Part shown: positions 12,301-25,316 of the stretch, piece after piece | How the letters are laid out: each line of letters starts with the position of its first letter | Numbering within the stretch: the first letter of the stretch is position 1 | NCBI RefSeq assembly: GCF_003672135.1 | Contig: NC_039517.1 | Coordinates: 1,736,001-1,800,000, forward strand | Source: Ooceraea biroi | Lineage: Eukaryota > Arthropoda > Insecta > Hymenoptera > Formicidae | DNA: 64,000 nt | Reading direction: 5' to 3' | Position numbers and translations under genes: made by a program | Notes under the pieces: generated by a model | The model's input: the letters and a program-made list of their open reading frames with translations, nothing else | What the model was told of the DNA's origin: nothing | The model's database searches: none

Positions 12301-15300
12301 GTTAAAACCATGCGCGTAATTGCTGCGCGAGCAAACGTCCGCCGGTATCACCTCCGAACGGCGCGTTTCTGAATGTCTTTATCACGTCGCTCTTCTCCAC
12401 GCTCGCCATCCGTTTCAATTACATCGTCCAGTGGCGTCAAAAGGAGGGAGAAAAAAAGAAGGAAGAAAAAAAAACGGGAACGAGCCGCGTAACAACGCGC
12501 GCGGGCGCGCGTATACGTAATGAGCAACGCTGACGCGGGATTAAATTCGATTCGAGTCCTCGATTTGCAGGGCGGGCGCAGGGTGGACAGGAGAGGAAGG
12601 GAGGGAGGGGATTAAAGCGCATCCCGGAATCCTTTAATATCGCAGTTCCCCGCCCTGATCGCGCGTCCGTATTAATTAATCCGCGCGCGCTCTAAACGGC
12701 CCGTTCATCCGCAACGACAACAAAAAGTCCGGCGCTCTTTCGCAATTACTCGCGATTAATTGCCCCCTCGTTCGATAAAACCCCCCGATCGATGCGGCAC
12801 GCCACGTCGCCGCGCGCGATTTTATTATTACGCGCGCGTGCAGGCGTGCACAAGCGGATTCGCGCGGAACCTCGCGCGCGCGCGCTCGCGGGCGATAAAA
12901 ATTAATTAACAGGGGCGCCGATGAACCCCCGGTCGCGCCCGGTCCCGGCGCGGGGTATTTGGCCGAATAATAAAATAGCACGGCCGATCGTTACACGGAA
13001 GCCGATGCGATCCGCAACGCGGCGCGGTAGCTTGAATGCGCCGCGCGCAAACACACGTTCCGCTCGATAACGCCGCGTTTCCTGCCCCCCTCGGCCCTGC
13101 ACGCGTTTACGGTAAACGATATGCTAATTAACCAGCGGCCGCCGTTCGTGAAACTTGAGGATTTAATTGCGCGCGATGGAATGAAAGGAAAGAAACGCCT
13201 CGATGAAAGAGCGATGAGTTAATACTTGTAATAACAGAAGTGCAATTGAACGTTTTCCGGCAAAATCCAGGTGGGAAACGGCGAGAAGCGCGACTCTTTT
13301 TAACCCAGTTTGCCGCACATTTCTGAAAACTTATTACGTAATTCCACAAAGGAAGCTTGTCAACTAAAAGGGATTAAGCACGGCAAAGTTGCGCTTGCTC
13401 AATGTGAATTGAAAGTCTCCTTGCTCTTCCCGGTTCGCAAACGTGCGTACGTAGCGTTAAATGTTCGTGGCGAGTGCGAGAGTGCCCGCGAGCGTGTACA
13501 CGGTGGCGGTTTTTCTTTTTTCCGCGCAAAGTCGCCGCGTCGCGAAGTGATTTAATCGCGCGCGCGTTCTCCCTTTGCAACGCCGGTAACAAAAGTCACG
13601 GTGATCACGTCGCGCTTCTTCCCTTTAGTCACGTCGTGCCTTTAAAAAAGAACACCGGCGAGCACAAGGGGGGAAAAACGGGGAGAACATCCAGTCGGAA
13701 CATCCTCCCTCGCTCCCTTTCTCCCCCCCTCGGTCTCTCCTCTCGAGTCTCGAGTTACAGCGCGGCCGCACTCGTTAAACATCCCTTCGACCCGATCTCC
13801 CGTTTCTCTTTCGCGTCCCGCCGCATCGACGAGGTCGACGTGTGCGACAAAAGCGCAGCGCCGCGAACAATAACGATGATAATAAGAGCGACACCTCCAC
13901 GAGGGAAGGAACTCCCCGCGCGTCCCGTTACCCTTTCGCCCTCGGCTTTCGAGTCCCCCCGATGCCACTCGAAAGTAACGCACGCACGGGGGGACAGAAA
14001 CCCCCGAACGAGGCGTTTAATGGCGATCAATGGCAATTAACGGAGCTGCGGTTGTTGATTTGGCGTCTTCGTCGTCGGGAAATATCGCAACGAATCATCA
14101 CGCGATGATGATCCTCTCCCTCGCCCCTCAGCAGGAATCGAATAAATGACTGCTATCATTTTCCACGATGAGAAGTAATTTTCGAATCTCGTGATTAAAG
14201 CGCTCGAGATCGACTGATCGGGAAAAGATTCTCGCCATGCACGATCCGCCGAGGGAGAAGGGCGACCTGGTCGGACTCTGGAAAGGACCACAGGCGTATG
14301 GAAACCGGGCTCGTCGCCAGAAGCTGTCGGTGCCTCCGAGTGACAGCGGAATTAGTCACCCGATCTCAAATTACTACGTCGACACCCTCCTTGATGCCGG
14401 GTGACCGTCCCCCGCGGTCGGTGCGAGTGCACGATACCTCGGGCGAAGATATCAGCGTCCCTGCACCGCCCTTTTCACCCTTTCCTGCGTGTCCCTGCGT
14501 ATCCCTTCCCTCTTATGTGTCTCACAAAACGGAGCTAAATGCGAGCGATTGAGCCGAAGGTTCCTCTCGGATGGAGTGTCACCAGGAATCCGGAGGAGGC
14601 AGAAGGGTGCGGAAGGATTGGAGAGAGGGGGCGGAGGGAGGAAGATCGCCCGAGGGCGACCCGTCTATCTTCATTAGGGCCTTCCGTCCGTGGGACAGGT
14701 AAGAGGACCGGCAGGTTAAATGGCGCGTATTGTGCGCGTTCTCCATGGCGCGCGCGTGTGTGTAACGTGCGTAGCCTACGTGCATGTATAATTTCGCGCG
14801 TACAATGGGTCCCATAACGCCATTGTGTCGCTGGAAGCTGTCTGTCAAAACTCGACGCGTCAACTGACGGCGCGGTACTGCATTTCGGGGCACCCCCGAG
14901 CGGGCCCCGGATCGCCGTTACAGCAACGGCCCCCTCCTGTTCTTGTGCCAACCGGATGCGTCGCGACGAATCTTCCTCCTGTCGGCGGTTGTTCAGAATT
15001 TTTTACACCGGCGCTTTGACATCTAACGTGGACGACTTCGATCGAAGTAATAAATGTTTGATTAATAAATGTTTGATCCTCGAGGAGGGGGCGGGGAATA
15101 TTTTAATCTTGTGATAGGATTCGGAACATGATTAAATAATGACGAGCCTCGGATCATTAATACATCGATATTCGTCTGTCTTTATTAGCATCAATCTGAA
15201 TCTAAATTAAACTAATTAAACTCTAATTAAGCGTTTACTTTAATTCGATATAATATTGAAACTCTGTTTCAATTAAGCTGGCAAACACTGGCAAACCCCG

Positions 15301-16347
15301 CCCCTCGACACTAAAAAACAGCGGCAATCGACAGGCAAATCGGCGAGATCCTTTCCGCCGAGCGGAGAGGATCCGCTTTGAACTCGACGGAAGACGTAAT
15401 AAAATATCGCGCTCCCCGCGTTTGCACACCAGACTTCCCGTGTAGTAGGCCGCAACGTGCAGAAGGAAACGAAAAAGAGAACAAAAACCGTCGCTTTATG
15501 AAGCCCCACAGATGAAAAAGAGATGACGAGGCGGTGGTGGGCGAACAGAAGTTCTAATTCGATCACGACGGTGAATCGTGCCCATCGTCGCGAAAATAAA
15601 AGGAGCCCCCCAACAAAGGGGGTTTCCGTGGTCGCTGCTCGTGCGTGCACAGCCGATCGTTTGTGCTCGTACGTTAAACGTCCTGTCATCGTGCTGGAAC
15701 CGCGCAAAAAGTGCCGATCCAGCTAAAAGGGCTGGTCGGGCTGGCTGGATGACTGGCTTGGCTGGCTGGCTGGTCGTTCGATCGGATCGTCGACGATGAG
15801 AGCGAATCGGGCCGCGAAAGATTGCCCGGTGTGTGCCATTGACGTTCGCCATCGACGAACCCGGCGAAAACGGCAAAACCACCACCGTCCGTCCAACCGT
15901 CCGTCCGTCCGTCCGTCCGTCCGTCTGTTGCGACGAACAACGAGCGCACGACGGTGTCCGGCACGAGTTTTCAATCCGACTGTTTCGATGCGGTCGCGCG
16001 CGAGTAACGCGCGGTCGAGCGTGTCTCCAACGCTCCGGCCAACTACGGGGGTGAACATTAGCCCTCGGCTCGCTCCCGTGTTACACGGAGACAGCGCTGG
16101 CCGCGTAAAAAAAAGAAAGGAAAAAAAGGAAAATGGAGAACGGGTAAAAATTGGAGAGACGCGCCGTGGCAGGCCCGATGTTTCCGATTTCGAATTCTAT
16201 TTCGCGCAGCTTCCCTCGCAGCGACGTTATTTTCGACTGTTTCGATGATGGTTGCGATTTTGTAATAAACGGCCGTCTCTTGTAAGACGAGGATCTAATA
16301 TAACAAATTCATTATCTACGGAACTCTCTTCCTCTCTTTCTCACTCG
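9308..16347. other. Long GC- and CpG-rich stretch, no gene recognised
   Basis: Many overlapping frames up to 188 codons (for example at 13474-14040) are rich in Arg, Ser and Pro and are open in several frames at once, as expected of GC-rich DNA. None shows a known domain. Microsatellites are at about 12047-12070 (TC), 15729-15776 (GGCT) and 15884-15926 (CCGT). A G run lies near 11602. An AT-rich island covers about 11040-11230. Confidence 0.45.
15729..15926. repeat. Pair of tetranucleotide microsatellites, (GGCT)n and (CCGT)n
   Basis: GGCT-type repeats at 15729-15776 are followed 108 bases later by an almost pure CCGT run at 15884-15926. Frames through the second run read as an artificial Thr-Asp-Gly-Arg repeat on the minus strand and should not be taken as protein. 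Confidence 0.85.
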
Positions 16348-17130
16348 GTTCCACGGTGTATCGTCAATAATAAACATTTGCGAGCTCTTACAAATAAAAT
16401 GTTTCAAATCAATTTAAGAAAACATTACATTTTTTATTATTCTATGCGTTTTCTCATACAAATATAAAAGATATAATGAGAAATGATTGAATTATATATT
16501 GTACTTCTTATTTCACAAGGTAGAACCAGAGAATTTGGACGAGAATTTAAGTAACGTTTTGTGCATTCCTCATTCAACGATTCACGTACAGGAATATGCA
16601 AAATCTGCATAAAAAGCATCCATTTCGAAGCAAACTAAATCGCTATACTGATTATGCAAGAAAACATCCACCACCTTAAATATTTTTTCAATCATCACTC
16701 ACTGAAACAGTTGTATCCCAGGATCCGCTACATTCTGTTATCAGCAGAAACAAAAATCAACATGTTGGTTAAATTTAAAAAAAGATTAATAGTATGCAAA
16801 AGATTTTTAACGAATCACACGCGCGAGAAAATGCAATTTTCTTCTATTGCTAGTTATAATATCTCGTTTCCAAATGCCGCCGCTGATAGAAACGTAATAA
16901 AATAACAACTAACAATATCAAAAAATGCAAAATAGATGATCCATGTTCCTGCTTCTTCAGTTTGTTTCCGAAAAATCTGGATCTAAAAATACTGCGTTAT
17001 TAGCATTGATATTAAAAATAAGAGAACGAGTTGGACAAAATCGGAATGCATACTTTCACTTAATTCGACAAATGCACAAGAAAATCAAATGCGCAAGAAA
17101 TTAAATTAAATGAAAAATTTGTGTATATCA
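16348..17130 (+). repeat. Dispersed repeat copy 1 (inverted partner at 48311-49150)
   Basis: This 783-base AT-rich segment can be aligned by eye, in reverse complement, along its whole length to 48311-49150. Landmarks are AATAAACATTTGCGAGCTCTTA (16370 onward, seen inverted near 49113), CAACATGTTGGTTAAATTTA (16759, inverted near 48716) and ATATCAAAAAATGCAAAATAG (16913, inverted near 48570). Many small indels separate the copies, so the duplication is old. No frame is conserved between them and I see no terminal repeats or target duplication, so the class is unknown. Confidence 0.8.
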
Positions 17131-18313
17131 CGGCGAAGAAAGCCGAGTAAATTAATAAATTGATAAATTCCGACAGCAGAGCAAACTAAGAGATACGCGA
17201 AATGGGGTACTAGATCAGCATAATTGATCGTCTTGAACGGCGCATCTTGATTTCGCGATTTAACTTTCCTTGTAGGGACTCTGTTTTCGATTTCTTCAAA
17301 GTAATGAGATTAGTTTATTGCGCTCGCGCGGAAAGTCAGCGCGGAAACAACGATGAAGGGCGTAAAAGCGCATCTCGCCTCGCGCGAACTCGCGCGAGTG
17401 CTGTGCGAAATTGTCCTCAGGCACGTCGAGAATTCGCTGTCCGACTGCTGAGAGCGAGCAAACTGATCCTGGCAGTCGGATCTCGCGCTTCGGCATCGCA
17501 ATAATCGTAAAAATGCCACGCGTAATGAATAACAGACGAATCTTTATGCGTGAGTGTATGTATGTATGTATGTGTATATGCGCTCGAAGCGCAGCGAATA
17601 ATCCGCTTGTTTCAACGCGAAGCCAGGTATAATTATTGATAATTAATAAAGGGCTAATGTTGATCCCACTTTATTGGCAAAAATAAAGTATCCCGGACGG
17701 AGTCGGTGGTGCACGCGGACTCCAGTCGCCGGAGCAAGGATTAAAATCACGTCTCGACAGGGATTAAATTCACGAAGAGTTAAATGCACTTTAGCCGATC
17801 GACATATCCGAAAGCAGCGTGCGTTCTCGCAACGACGACGCGGAATAAAAGCGAAGTCACGGACGAGACGAGACGGAAAACGCGAGGAGGGGTGTTCTCA
17901 ATTCGAACTTCCTCGCATTGAAGACCGGAAGACTTGGACGCGACGCGAGAAACAGGATTTCCCGTACTTGCCGCGCGACGTACATAAATAAAAGAGCGGA
18001 AAAATTGGTAGCGCGCGGCACCTCATCCGGAACATGCTAAACGTCATTACGCGGCACTAAATTCTCCTGCCCATGCGAGAACACTCGCGGCTATTCCGCA
18101 CGCGCATTTAGCACCAAATGGCCCGTGTCCGCGTAACGCATTCGCCGCGTCAAACGTTGCCTATCATTACCTATCATCATCCTATCGCATCTCGCGTTCC
18201 TGTTAGCCGAATAAAACTCGAGATCAAAATCAAAGCTCATCTAGTGAAATGTGGTTCTCCACTTTGCAACGCGATCATGCATTTAGCAATAATTTATAAT
18301 TATCTGTAAATTG
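17131..18313. other. Unique DNA, no gene recognised
   Basis: A (GTAT)n microsatellite lies at about 17555-17580. The frame at 17674-17991 is highly basic and has no recognisable domain. Nothing else is supported. Confidence 0.45.
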
Positions 18314-18500
18314 ATTATTACGTCGCAGAGCTATATTTGAAATTACTTTTCTCTTGCGCTTTGCTTCCGAGAGAAAGCACGCCTATGCGATAGCGAGATG
18401 TCTCCCGCGAGGGACATTAAAGCTGACTCGATAGCACAATATCGCATCTTCGTCGCGGAGAGAGACGCTATTATTATAATTAATAAAATTGCGACCATCA
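18314..18500 (+). repeat. Dispersed noncoding repeat copy 1 (direct partner at 51023-51222)
   Basis: The phrases ATTACGTCGCAGAGCTATAT, CACGCCTATGCGATAG and ATAGCACAATAT appear in the same order and strand at 51023-51222, with diverged spacing. There are no terminal repeats. It may be a transposon relic or an ancient local duplication of a conserved noncoding block. Confidence 0.65.
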
Positions 18501-20402
18501 AATCGCGAAAAAATCAGATAGAATCTGCAAGCGAAGCGAAAATACGTCGCTCAAGATTTCGTCTGCAACTTACGGTTTTACATTCGATAATACTCTCGTG
18601 TGATTAGATGCAGATAAATGCAAAGGATGATTTTTCTCCCGGACAGGATATTTCCTGGATCCCTTTCGACTCTTCGAGTTATCAGTTTTTGAATAGATAA
18701 AGGGAGTTAGGCTGGTTATTCACGGTCGGGGTGCCGGCCTGTATGCAGAGCGCCCCTCGAGACTCCAAATGCAGGAGCGCGACTTTCGTACTCGCGCGCA
18801 CTTTATTTCAGTCACGTAGCGATACAATCAAATGTTGGGGGATGCATGGCGAGAGAGAGAGTACCGATACAAAAACATCGGGTGCCACCCTCGTCGGGTC
18901 TCCATCCCCGTCCCTCTTTTTCGCCCGCGCCAATGGCGAGACCGTTGTAGCCGCTGGAAACTTTTTCGTCGAAGAATCGAAGGATGAGTTCGAGAGAGCG
19001 AGGCGGCGAAGAGGAAGGGAGGGGAAGGAAACGAAAGAGAACGCTCTTTAAAGGCGCGAAAAATTTCGAGGCACGATAGCGACTCCACTCGACACTCTCC
19101 ATCCGGCAAAAGGGTGGCCGCGCGATAGCGAGGGGCGCTGAGTGTGCCCTCGACTTGCTCGCACGCGAGGAAAACTTTCGTAATATTCCGCCGCGTTTCC
19201 GCGTTCGGCTAACGGCGGGCCGCGCTTGCCGGCCACGATCGAAATTTTCATTTGCCGACTCCTAATTTTCCCTCGCAGCAGCCCCGAGCCGCGATCGAGA
19301 ACGAGAGAAGAACGGGAACGTTCGATCGCGTGCGAGGGATAATTTCGCCCGAAAATTCGGTGTGCGCTTTTCGAACTTTCCTCGGCATACCTCCATTTCG
19401 CGCGAGGGGCGCGGAGATATGAAAAGAAAATTTTCCTCCCTCGCAGACTTACGAGTCAAACGAGACAGCCACGCGAGTGCAGTGCTCGCGCTGGAGAACG
19501 CTCCGGGATTGGAGCGGATTAATCGCGGAGTGGTGATTCGCGTTTATTCGCGACGTAACATCAATTTGCACCGTGTCTCCACACCGTATAACGTAATGGA
19601 GAATGACGATGTCCTCGCAATTTTATACCAGGATGGCCTCTTCGTCGCGTTTCGGAGCAGACCTTCTTCTTCCTCTTTCTCATCGACGCGTCGGCCTTTT
19701 TATTTCACGCGCGACGGTGCCAAGCCGCCCGCCTCGGACGCGGATTAAATTAAGCGCAGGTGTAGGGGTGGAGGAGAGGGAGGGGCGGAAAACGCATTCT
19801 CGGCGTTTTCCGATGCTTTAATCGTCGCGACGACGACGACGACGACGATGATGGCGAGCGTACCGGCGGGGAAGCGGCGAGTCCGACGAGTTATTACGCA
19901 CTTGAGCGACGCCAAGCCGGCTCTCCGCCGATTCGGGAAGACGTGTCTAATGTTAAGCCTCTTACGCGGAATAATTAAGAGAGGATCGTCCGAGAGGGTG
20001 CGCCGGGGTTTCCCCTCCCTTCCCGCACCGGAAAATCGAGCGGCGTCCCCACGTCCCCGCGTCTGATAAAACAAGCGCCCGATGTCGTTCCGTCTAAGAG
20101 GATTTCGTGATGATTATTGAATGAGCGACCGCTAATGCGCGCATGAATAATTCCGTCCCTCGTAAAAACGTAATGACACAATCGGTGCGAGTGGCCGCTC
20201 TCTCCTCTTTCTTTCTCTCTCTTTCCATGTACTCTCTTCATTCCGGAAAATTTCGCGGAAGATCAAAGTTTTCGTCAAATACTGAACGATGCAAATTATT
20301 GAGTTGTAACATATATTTGTCCCGTTTTTTAATGCTTTCGATAAGGAATAAGGATTGTAACATGTATTCGTTATCAGAAATGCTGAACAAACGAGACGAA
20401 TA
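18501..20402. other. CpG-rich DNA, no gene recognised
   Basis: Only short frames with Arg/Ser-rich composition are present. A (GAC)n trinucleotide run lies at 19826-19851 and accounts for the Asp- or Thr-rich frames nearby. I see no splice-bounded coding exon. Confidence 0.45.
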
Positions 20403-20404
20403 TA

Positions 20405-21689
20405 TTGGGTCATTAAGTATGAAACTTTACAAATGTAAAAGCGCCATCTTTAACATTTGTTACCTCAAATTTGGCGCCAGACGTCAGTATCCGGTTAGAT
20501 TAGTGTGATAGATGTATGTTCGCTCTTCAAATGTCATATTTGTTTGTTCAAATATCTTCATTAGTTTTATTGGTGGATTCTTTTTTATAGAACTATGGAA
20601 AAGTCCAAAATTCGTGTGATTTATGAATATGAGTTCCGCCGTGGAACCACAGTGTCGGAGACAGCTCGTAATATCAACGCTGTATTTGGTGAAGGTTCAA
20701 CTACTAAAGCAACGGTGGGCAATTGGTTCAAAAACTTCAGAGATGGAGATTTCAGCCTCGCTAATGAGCCACGTGGAAGACCAAAGACGAAGGTGGATAA
20801 TGATCACTCGCGAGCCGTAGTAGAGTCCGATCCATCTCAAAGTACACGTGAATTGGCATCGATATTCAATGCTTCTATACCCACCATATTGTTCATTTAG
20901 TTGCAATTGGTAAGATAAAGAAGTTGGACAAATGGGTCCCGCACGAATTGACCGATGCGCAGCAGGCGCAACGTCCAGAGGCTTCCCTTTCTTTGCTTTC
21001 CCGTCACAAAAATGAATCTTTTTTGAATCGAATTGTGACCTGCGATGAAAAGTGGATACTCTACGACAATCGTAAACGCTCACATCAGTGGTTGAACGCT
21101 GATGAACCACCGAGACATCACGCGAAACCCAACATTACACAGAAGAAGCTTATGGTGACTGTTTGGTGGTCCAGGTCAGGTGTTATCTACTACAACTTTA
21201 TGAAACCTGGTACATCGATAACGGCTGAAGTACATTGCAAGCAACTGGACGAAATGATGCAACAACTTGCTATTAAACAACCGAAATTGGTCAATCGGTC
21301 AATGCCAATCCTGTTGCATGATAATGCTCGACCGCACACTGCACGACTGACCGTGGCAAAGCTACGGGAGTTGGAATTGGAAACTCTCCGTCATCCACCA
21401 TATTCACCAGATCTATCACCTACCGACTATCACTTCTTCCGGAATTTGGACAACTTGTTGGTGGGAAAATTCTTCAATTCTCAACAGGCAGTCGAAACAG
21501 CCTTCCGCGACTTCATCGATTCCCGTGCTCCTGGCTTCTATAGTAGAGGCATAGACTAACTACCACTAAAATGGCAGAAGTGTGTAGATAACATGGGCGC
21601 ATACTTCGATTGAAAATAAATCATGTCCATGTGCCAAAAAATGCAAAAGTTTATGTTCTATTTGTAAAGTTTCATACTTAATGACCCAA
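20405..21689 (+). mobile_element. Mariner transposon, nearly complete, 1285 bp
   Basis: The terminal inverted repeats begin TTGGGTCATTAAGTATGAAA and run about 30 bases at each end (20405-20435 and 21659-21689). TA lies immediately outside both ends (20403-20404 and 21690-21691), the standard mariner duplication. Length and single transposase gene fit the family. The coding region has only one frameshift and one premature stop that I can see, and the ends match almost perfectly, so the insertion is fairly recent. The protein most resembles the cecropia-type mariners that include human Hsmar1/SETMAR; this placement is by recall of motifs and is inference. Confidence 0.95.
20595..21613 (+). pseudogene. 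Mariner transposase (DD34D), disrupted by frameshift and stop
   Basis: The protein would cut and paste the surrounding element. The first part (20595 to about 20890) holds the paired-like helix-turn-helix region with NWFKNFRDGDFSL and the linker RGRPKTKVDND. The catalytic part follows in another frame from about 20893. All three catalytic aspartates are present: in TCDEKWILYD, in LLHDNARPHTA and in YSPDLSPTDYHFF, with 34 residues between the second and third, the mariner DD34D signature. Near 20892-20894 one base appears to be missing compared with the family, ending the first frame at a TAG. A TAA at 21557-21559 then stands just before the final WQKCVDNMGAYFD, which ends at a TGA at 21611-21613. 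The copy should not make a full enzyme as it stands. The start at 20595 is the first Met and fits the family's usual N-terminus. Confidence 0.93.
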
Positions 21690-22100
21690 TATGTTACGAC
21701 CCAATACAAGTGTCACTATACGTCGCAGAATTAAAATCTGCACTTTCTTGCGAATATATAATCTAGAAAAGTATAATATAATTGTATAAAATAAAAATAC
21801 ACGTGGAAATGAATTTTTAATTCCAGCTTCAACTTTCAGTTGAACTTAATTCAGCTGTAAATTCCAGCTCACTCGAATGATTAATGAAGAGTGTAATGCC
21901 CGAACGGACGAGTGGCGTGGACGATTTTTGATCGGGACGGGTTGTAAAGGACTCTCGGGCGGACGGATCGGCGGACAAGATCTCGATAAAAGGATGCATG
22001 TCGCGCGCTGCGGGCGCCTCGAGCAAAAAGGGACAGCCTCCGCTCACGGAGCCACGAGAATACCTCGAGAAAAAGAGAGAGAGAGAGAGAAGCGAGAGGA

Positions 22101-22133
22101 GGTTCATTTATCCTCTTGCAGGATAAATGAACC
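22101..22133. repeat. Perfect 14-bp hairpin
   Basis: GGTTCATTTATCCT at 22101-22114 is followed by the loop CTTGC and the exact reverse complement at 22120-22133. It sits just downstream of a GA microsatellite. The stem is too short for a typical animal microRNA precursor. It may be the remnant of a foldback element or a chance palindrome. Confidence 0.85.
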
Positions 22134-25085
22134 AGCTGGCGTTTCGAACGCGTCACGGACGAAGGTTACGCGACCTATGAATACGTTTCCTGCGCTCCAC
22201 CGTCCGTCCGCTCCCGCGTACGCCGGTATCGATATACAATCTCGATCCCGTGAGCTAGCAGGAGCTGGATCCAAGCGTGTCCAGCTTCCGCCTCGCCTTT
22301 CACGGACGGAACTCGCGATCTCTCAGACGCGCTCGCGCCGATCTGTACACCTTCCTCGCACTCTCGGTCTCGCTTTTTCCTTCTTCGATATCTAGTTGCG
22401 GCGTTTGGATTTTTTGAAATTATTTCCAAACGGAAGATTTTTTAAATGTTATTTATTATAATGTAATGCGTGGATTCTTCCGTTTGTACTCGTAAACCGT
22501 ATCGACTCGTGAAAAGTGAATTTTTCCAATGAAAATTCTCGGGAAAAGTGTCCGATCAAAGCGAACAATGTGCTTGTTTAAACGAGGTACAATTAATACA
22601 TTACTAATCGATACTCGACGGTAATCAACGTCGAATAAACGTGATACTACAACTCGCGTTAATGTAATGTATAATAAATGGTCTCTCCCCCCAATCTGAT
22701 TACGATAAATAATTCAGGTACTCGAATAACGTCAACAACCTCGTCAACAAGCTTCCGAGCGTTAGTAAATTTTCATTCGTCGCATGAACCGCTTCTTGCA
22801 GCTCGCGTTATTTCGAGTCATCCTCGTCGTCGAAAAAGAAAGAAGCAGCTTCTTGCCTGCTGCTTGATCAGAGAACGAGATGAAAGCGATCGCGGTGTCC
22901 CCTTAAATGTCCCGTATAAATAAATGCGCAAACACTCAAACGCGATTAGGGACGTTTCCCTGAGAGAAAACCCCGGGAAGAGGAAGGAGGGATCGCAAAG
23001 TTGGACGCGAGAGACAAACGGGGTTCTCGGCGAGAGTTATCGAATCCGCGGCGCGGGAGGGCGGACGTGGACGGTTGCTCGGTGCGGGGAACGGGGGTGC
23101 AGAGGGGGCGAATTCGACGTGTAATTAACGGAACGTCATCCTGCCGGGGCCAATAAAGTTCAAAGGATTTAATTCGATTGAACGATCCCTCCGCAAGGCG
23201 GAGGAAAGTAGGATCGACGGAACGGCTGGCGCGGAGGGTGGCTGGGTGCTTGGAGGGTGGATGAGCGGCGGACAAAGGATCGAGGATTGGCTCGCGGAGG
23301 GGAGGAAAATAACGTTAGGTTTGTTTTTCTTGGTAACCGGGCTACGCCACCCCCGAGTACCCGAAGCTTCTCCCTAGATTCCCCCCACGTCCCCCGCGTC
23401 TCGACCGGGTGGCTGGATCCGGCCAATTGGAGGGGGTTGCACTTCCAGCAGCAAGAGCGGAGGGCTCGGCCGATTAAGACGGCGCCCTTCGCTCCACGTC
23501 GATATTAATGTACGGTCACTGTACTACCTTTTTTCTTGATTCACCCTGTGTCCTCTCTTTTTCCTCCTCTTTCTCTCTTTGCGGTTTTTCGATCACGTTA
23601 CACGGCAAAGACCGTTGCACGATCACCAAACAACCCTTGGCGAAGGCTCGAGCACGCCTGAGCGATCGCATCGATCGATGGAAGCTTTCTTTCGTTGTGA
23701 AATGAGAAGGAATTAATTATCTCCGGGCGATCAGAAGTTTATCATTCATTTTTTAAACTGAGCGCTACTTGAAATTTCGATTGACAGAATAGTTAGATAG
23801 AATATTTAGATCGATTGCAAATGTACATTTTTAATTTCGACCAGCTGGAAATCGAGAGAAGATTTTCATTTCATTTCAAACGTAGGATGTGTCTTGTGCG
23901 TCTTGAGGATGCATCGTAAACTTTGCTTGAAGGGAACCCGGAATTTCGTACCCAGCTCGGCTTATATTTTCCCGATGAGAAGGAAATGGGGGAGCAAAGC
24001 GTCGCGGAAATCTGTCACGAGAGGAGACCCCCGGACGCGACGTGGGGAACGCTGCTTGCTCGCTCGCTGGTAAATGCGCGCTTAGTATGTAGAGGAGTAC
24101 ATAAAAAGTTTATGGCAGGCAATCAGGAACCTATGCCGCGTCATATTAAAAGATCTACGGGCGGTCGTTCGCGGGGCGGATTCTGAGGCGCGGAGGGTTG
24201 CGCGCCTGCATTAACCGCGCGGGGGAAATTGCGAGCCCGGGTCGCTTTATATATTTGTATCGTTCCGCACCATACTTTTCCGTGTCGCCCCCGCCACGGG
24301 GGTAGGCCTTAAAATTAAATTCCTCGTCGGAGAGAACGCTCGCGAGCATCCTGCCTTCTACGCGGCAGGATGGACGCGGAGGGTCCGAATTTGCAAAGCG
24401 TACAAATTTCGCGGGGATTTTATGCGAGAGTCGAAATAAAAGATGGCACAGTAGCGACAGGGGAACGGTCCAGACCGCAGATTACGGATCCCCGTGTTCT
24501 CCCAATCCCAAAAAATTCGCTGCGAGACTCCGTCGCGTGATAACGACATCTCTATACTAAAAATCATAATTCTATCAAGTCTCCAGCATTCTTTGCGATC
24601 TTTGAACATCTCGCAAGTTTCGATGACAGTGACGAAATCTCAAAGACACACAGAGACGGGAGGGTGGAATATTTTCCACGTGGCGCGGGCGAAATATACG
24701 GTATTGTTCGATGTTAACCGTTCAATGGCCAGCCGACTGGCCGGCCGACGGTTTAATTCCATAAGAGCTCGAGTGCCATCGACGAGGCGCTAACTCAACT
24801 CAACGCTGTACAAGACCTTTTCGCGCGCGTATATTTCCGCGGGCCGCCATTGTGACGCGTGTTTATCGGGCGCCGGGAGAGCCCTGAGTGAATTAACCCC
24901 TCCGCGATGAGGCTGCAGGGGAGGACGGAGGGTGGCCGGCCCCGGAAGTACCGAGGGCACCACTTGAGCGGCGCCATAACGTTTTACGCGCCGGTGCCGG
25001 CTTAATTAGAAAATGCTTGACCCTCGTAAAGCCACGACCTCGACTGTCCGGATGTGCCGTTCCGCAACACCTCCGTTTACCCCCA

Positions 25086-25316
25086 TCAAGGCCACCAGCC
25101 CCCGCGGCGGCGGTGGTAATGCTGCTGGTGGTCCAGCACGAGCTTGCAAAGTTGCATCGCAACCATTGTCTCGTCCGTGACATCCGCGATGAGAAATATG
25201 TAGGGCGCGTTGACAAACGACGCGTTCCAAACGGACCCTGTGACGAATTCCAGGTCGATCTTCCGGTGAAAATGTGCTGGCCCAGGCCGCAGTTTATCGT
25301 GGGGGTTGTGCACCCT
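25086..25316 (-). other. Possible coding exon, unidentified; both strands open
   Basis: On the minus strand a frame ending at TGA 25086-25088 shows protein-like composition without low-complexity bias. Its core includes HNPHDKLRPGPAHFHRKIDL and NAPYIFLIADVTDETMVAMQ, with codons rich in G-start and C/G-end patterns. A GGTAG just before GTGCACAACC (plus-strand position about 25310) could be a weak splice acceptor, but it lacks a good pyrimidine tract. The plus strand is also open here (25017-25334) and also looks plausible, so strand is uncertain. I do not recognise a family. It may be an exon, a pseudogene fragment or GC-driven openness. Confidence 0.3.

Noticed and set aside
13474..14040. A 188-codon plus-strand frame
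   Set aside because: Several frames on both strands are open over the same CpG-rich bases, and the composition is Arg/Ser/Pro-biased without motifs.
15690..15960. Frames encoding Thr-Asp-Gly-Arg or Pro-Ser-Val-Arg repeats
   Set aside because: They are direct translations of the (CCGT)n microsatellite.
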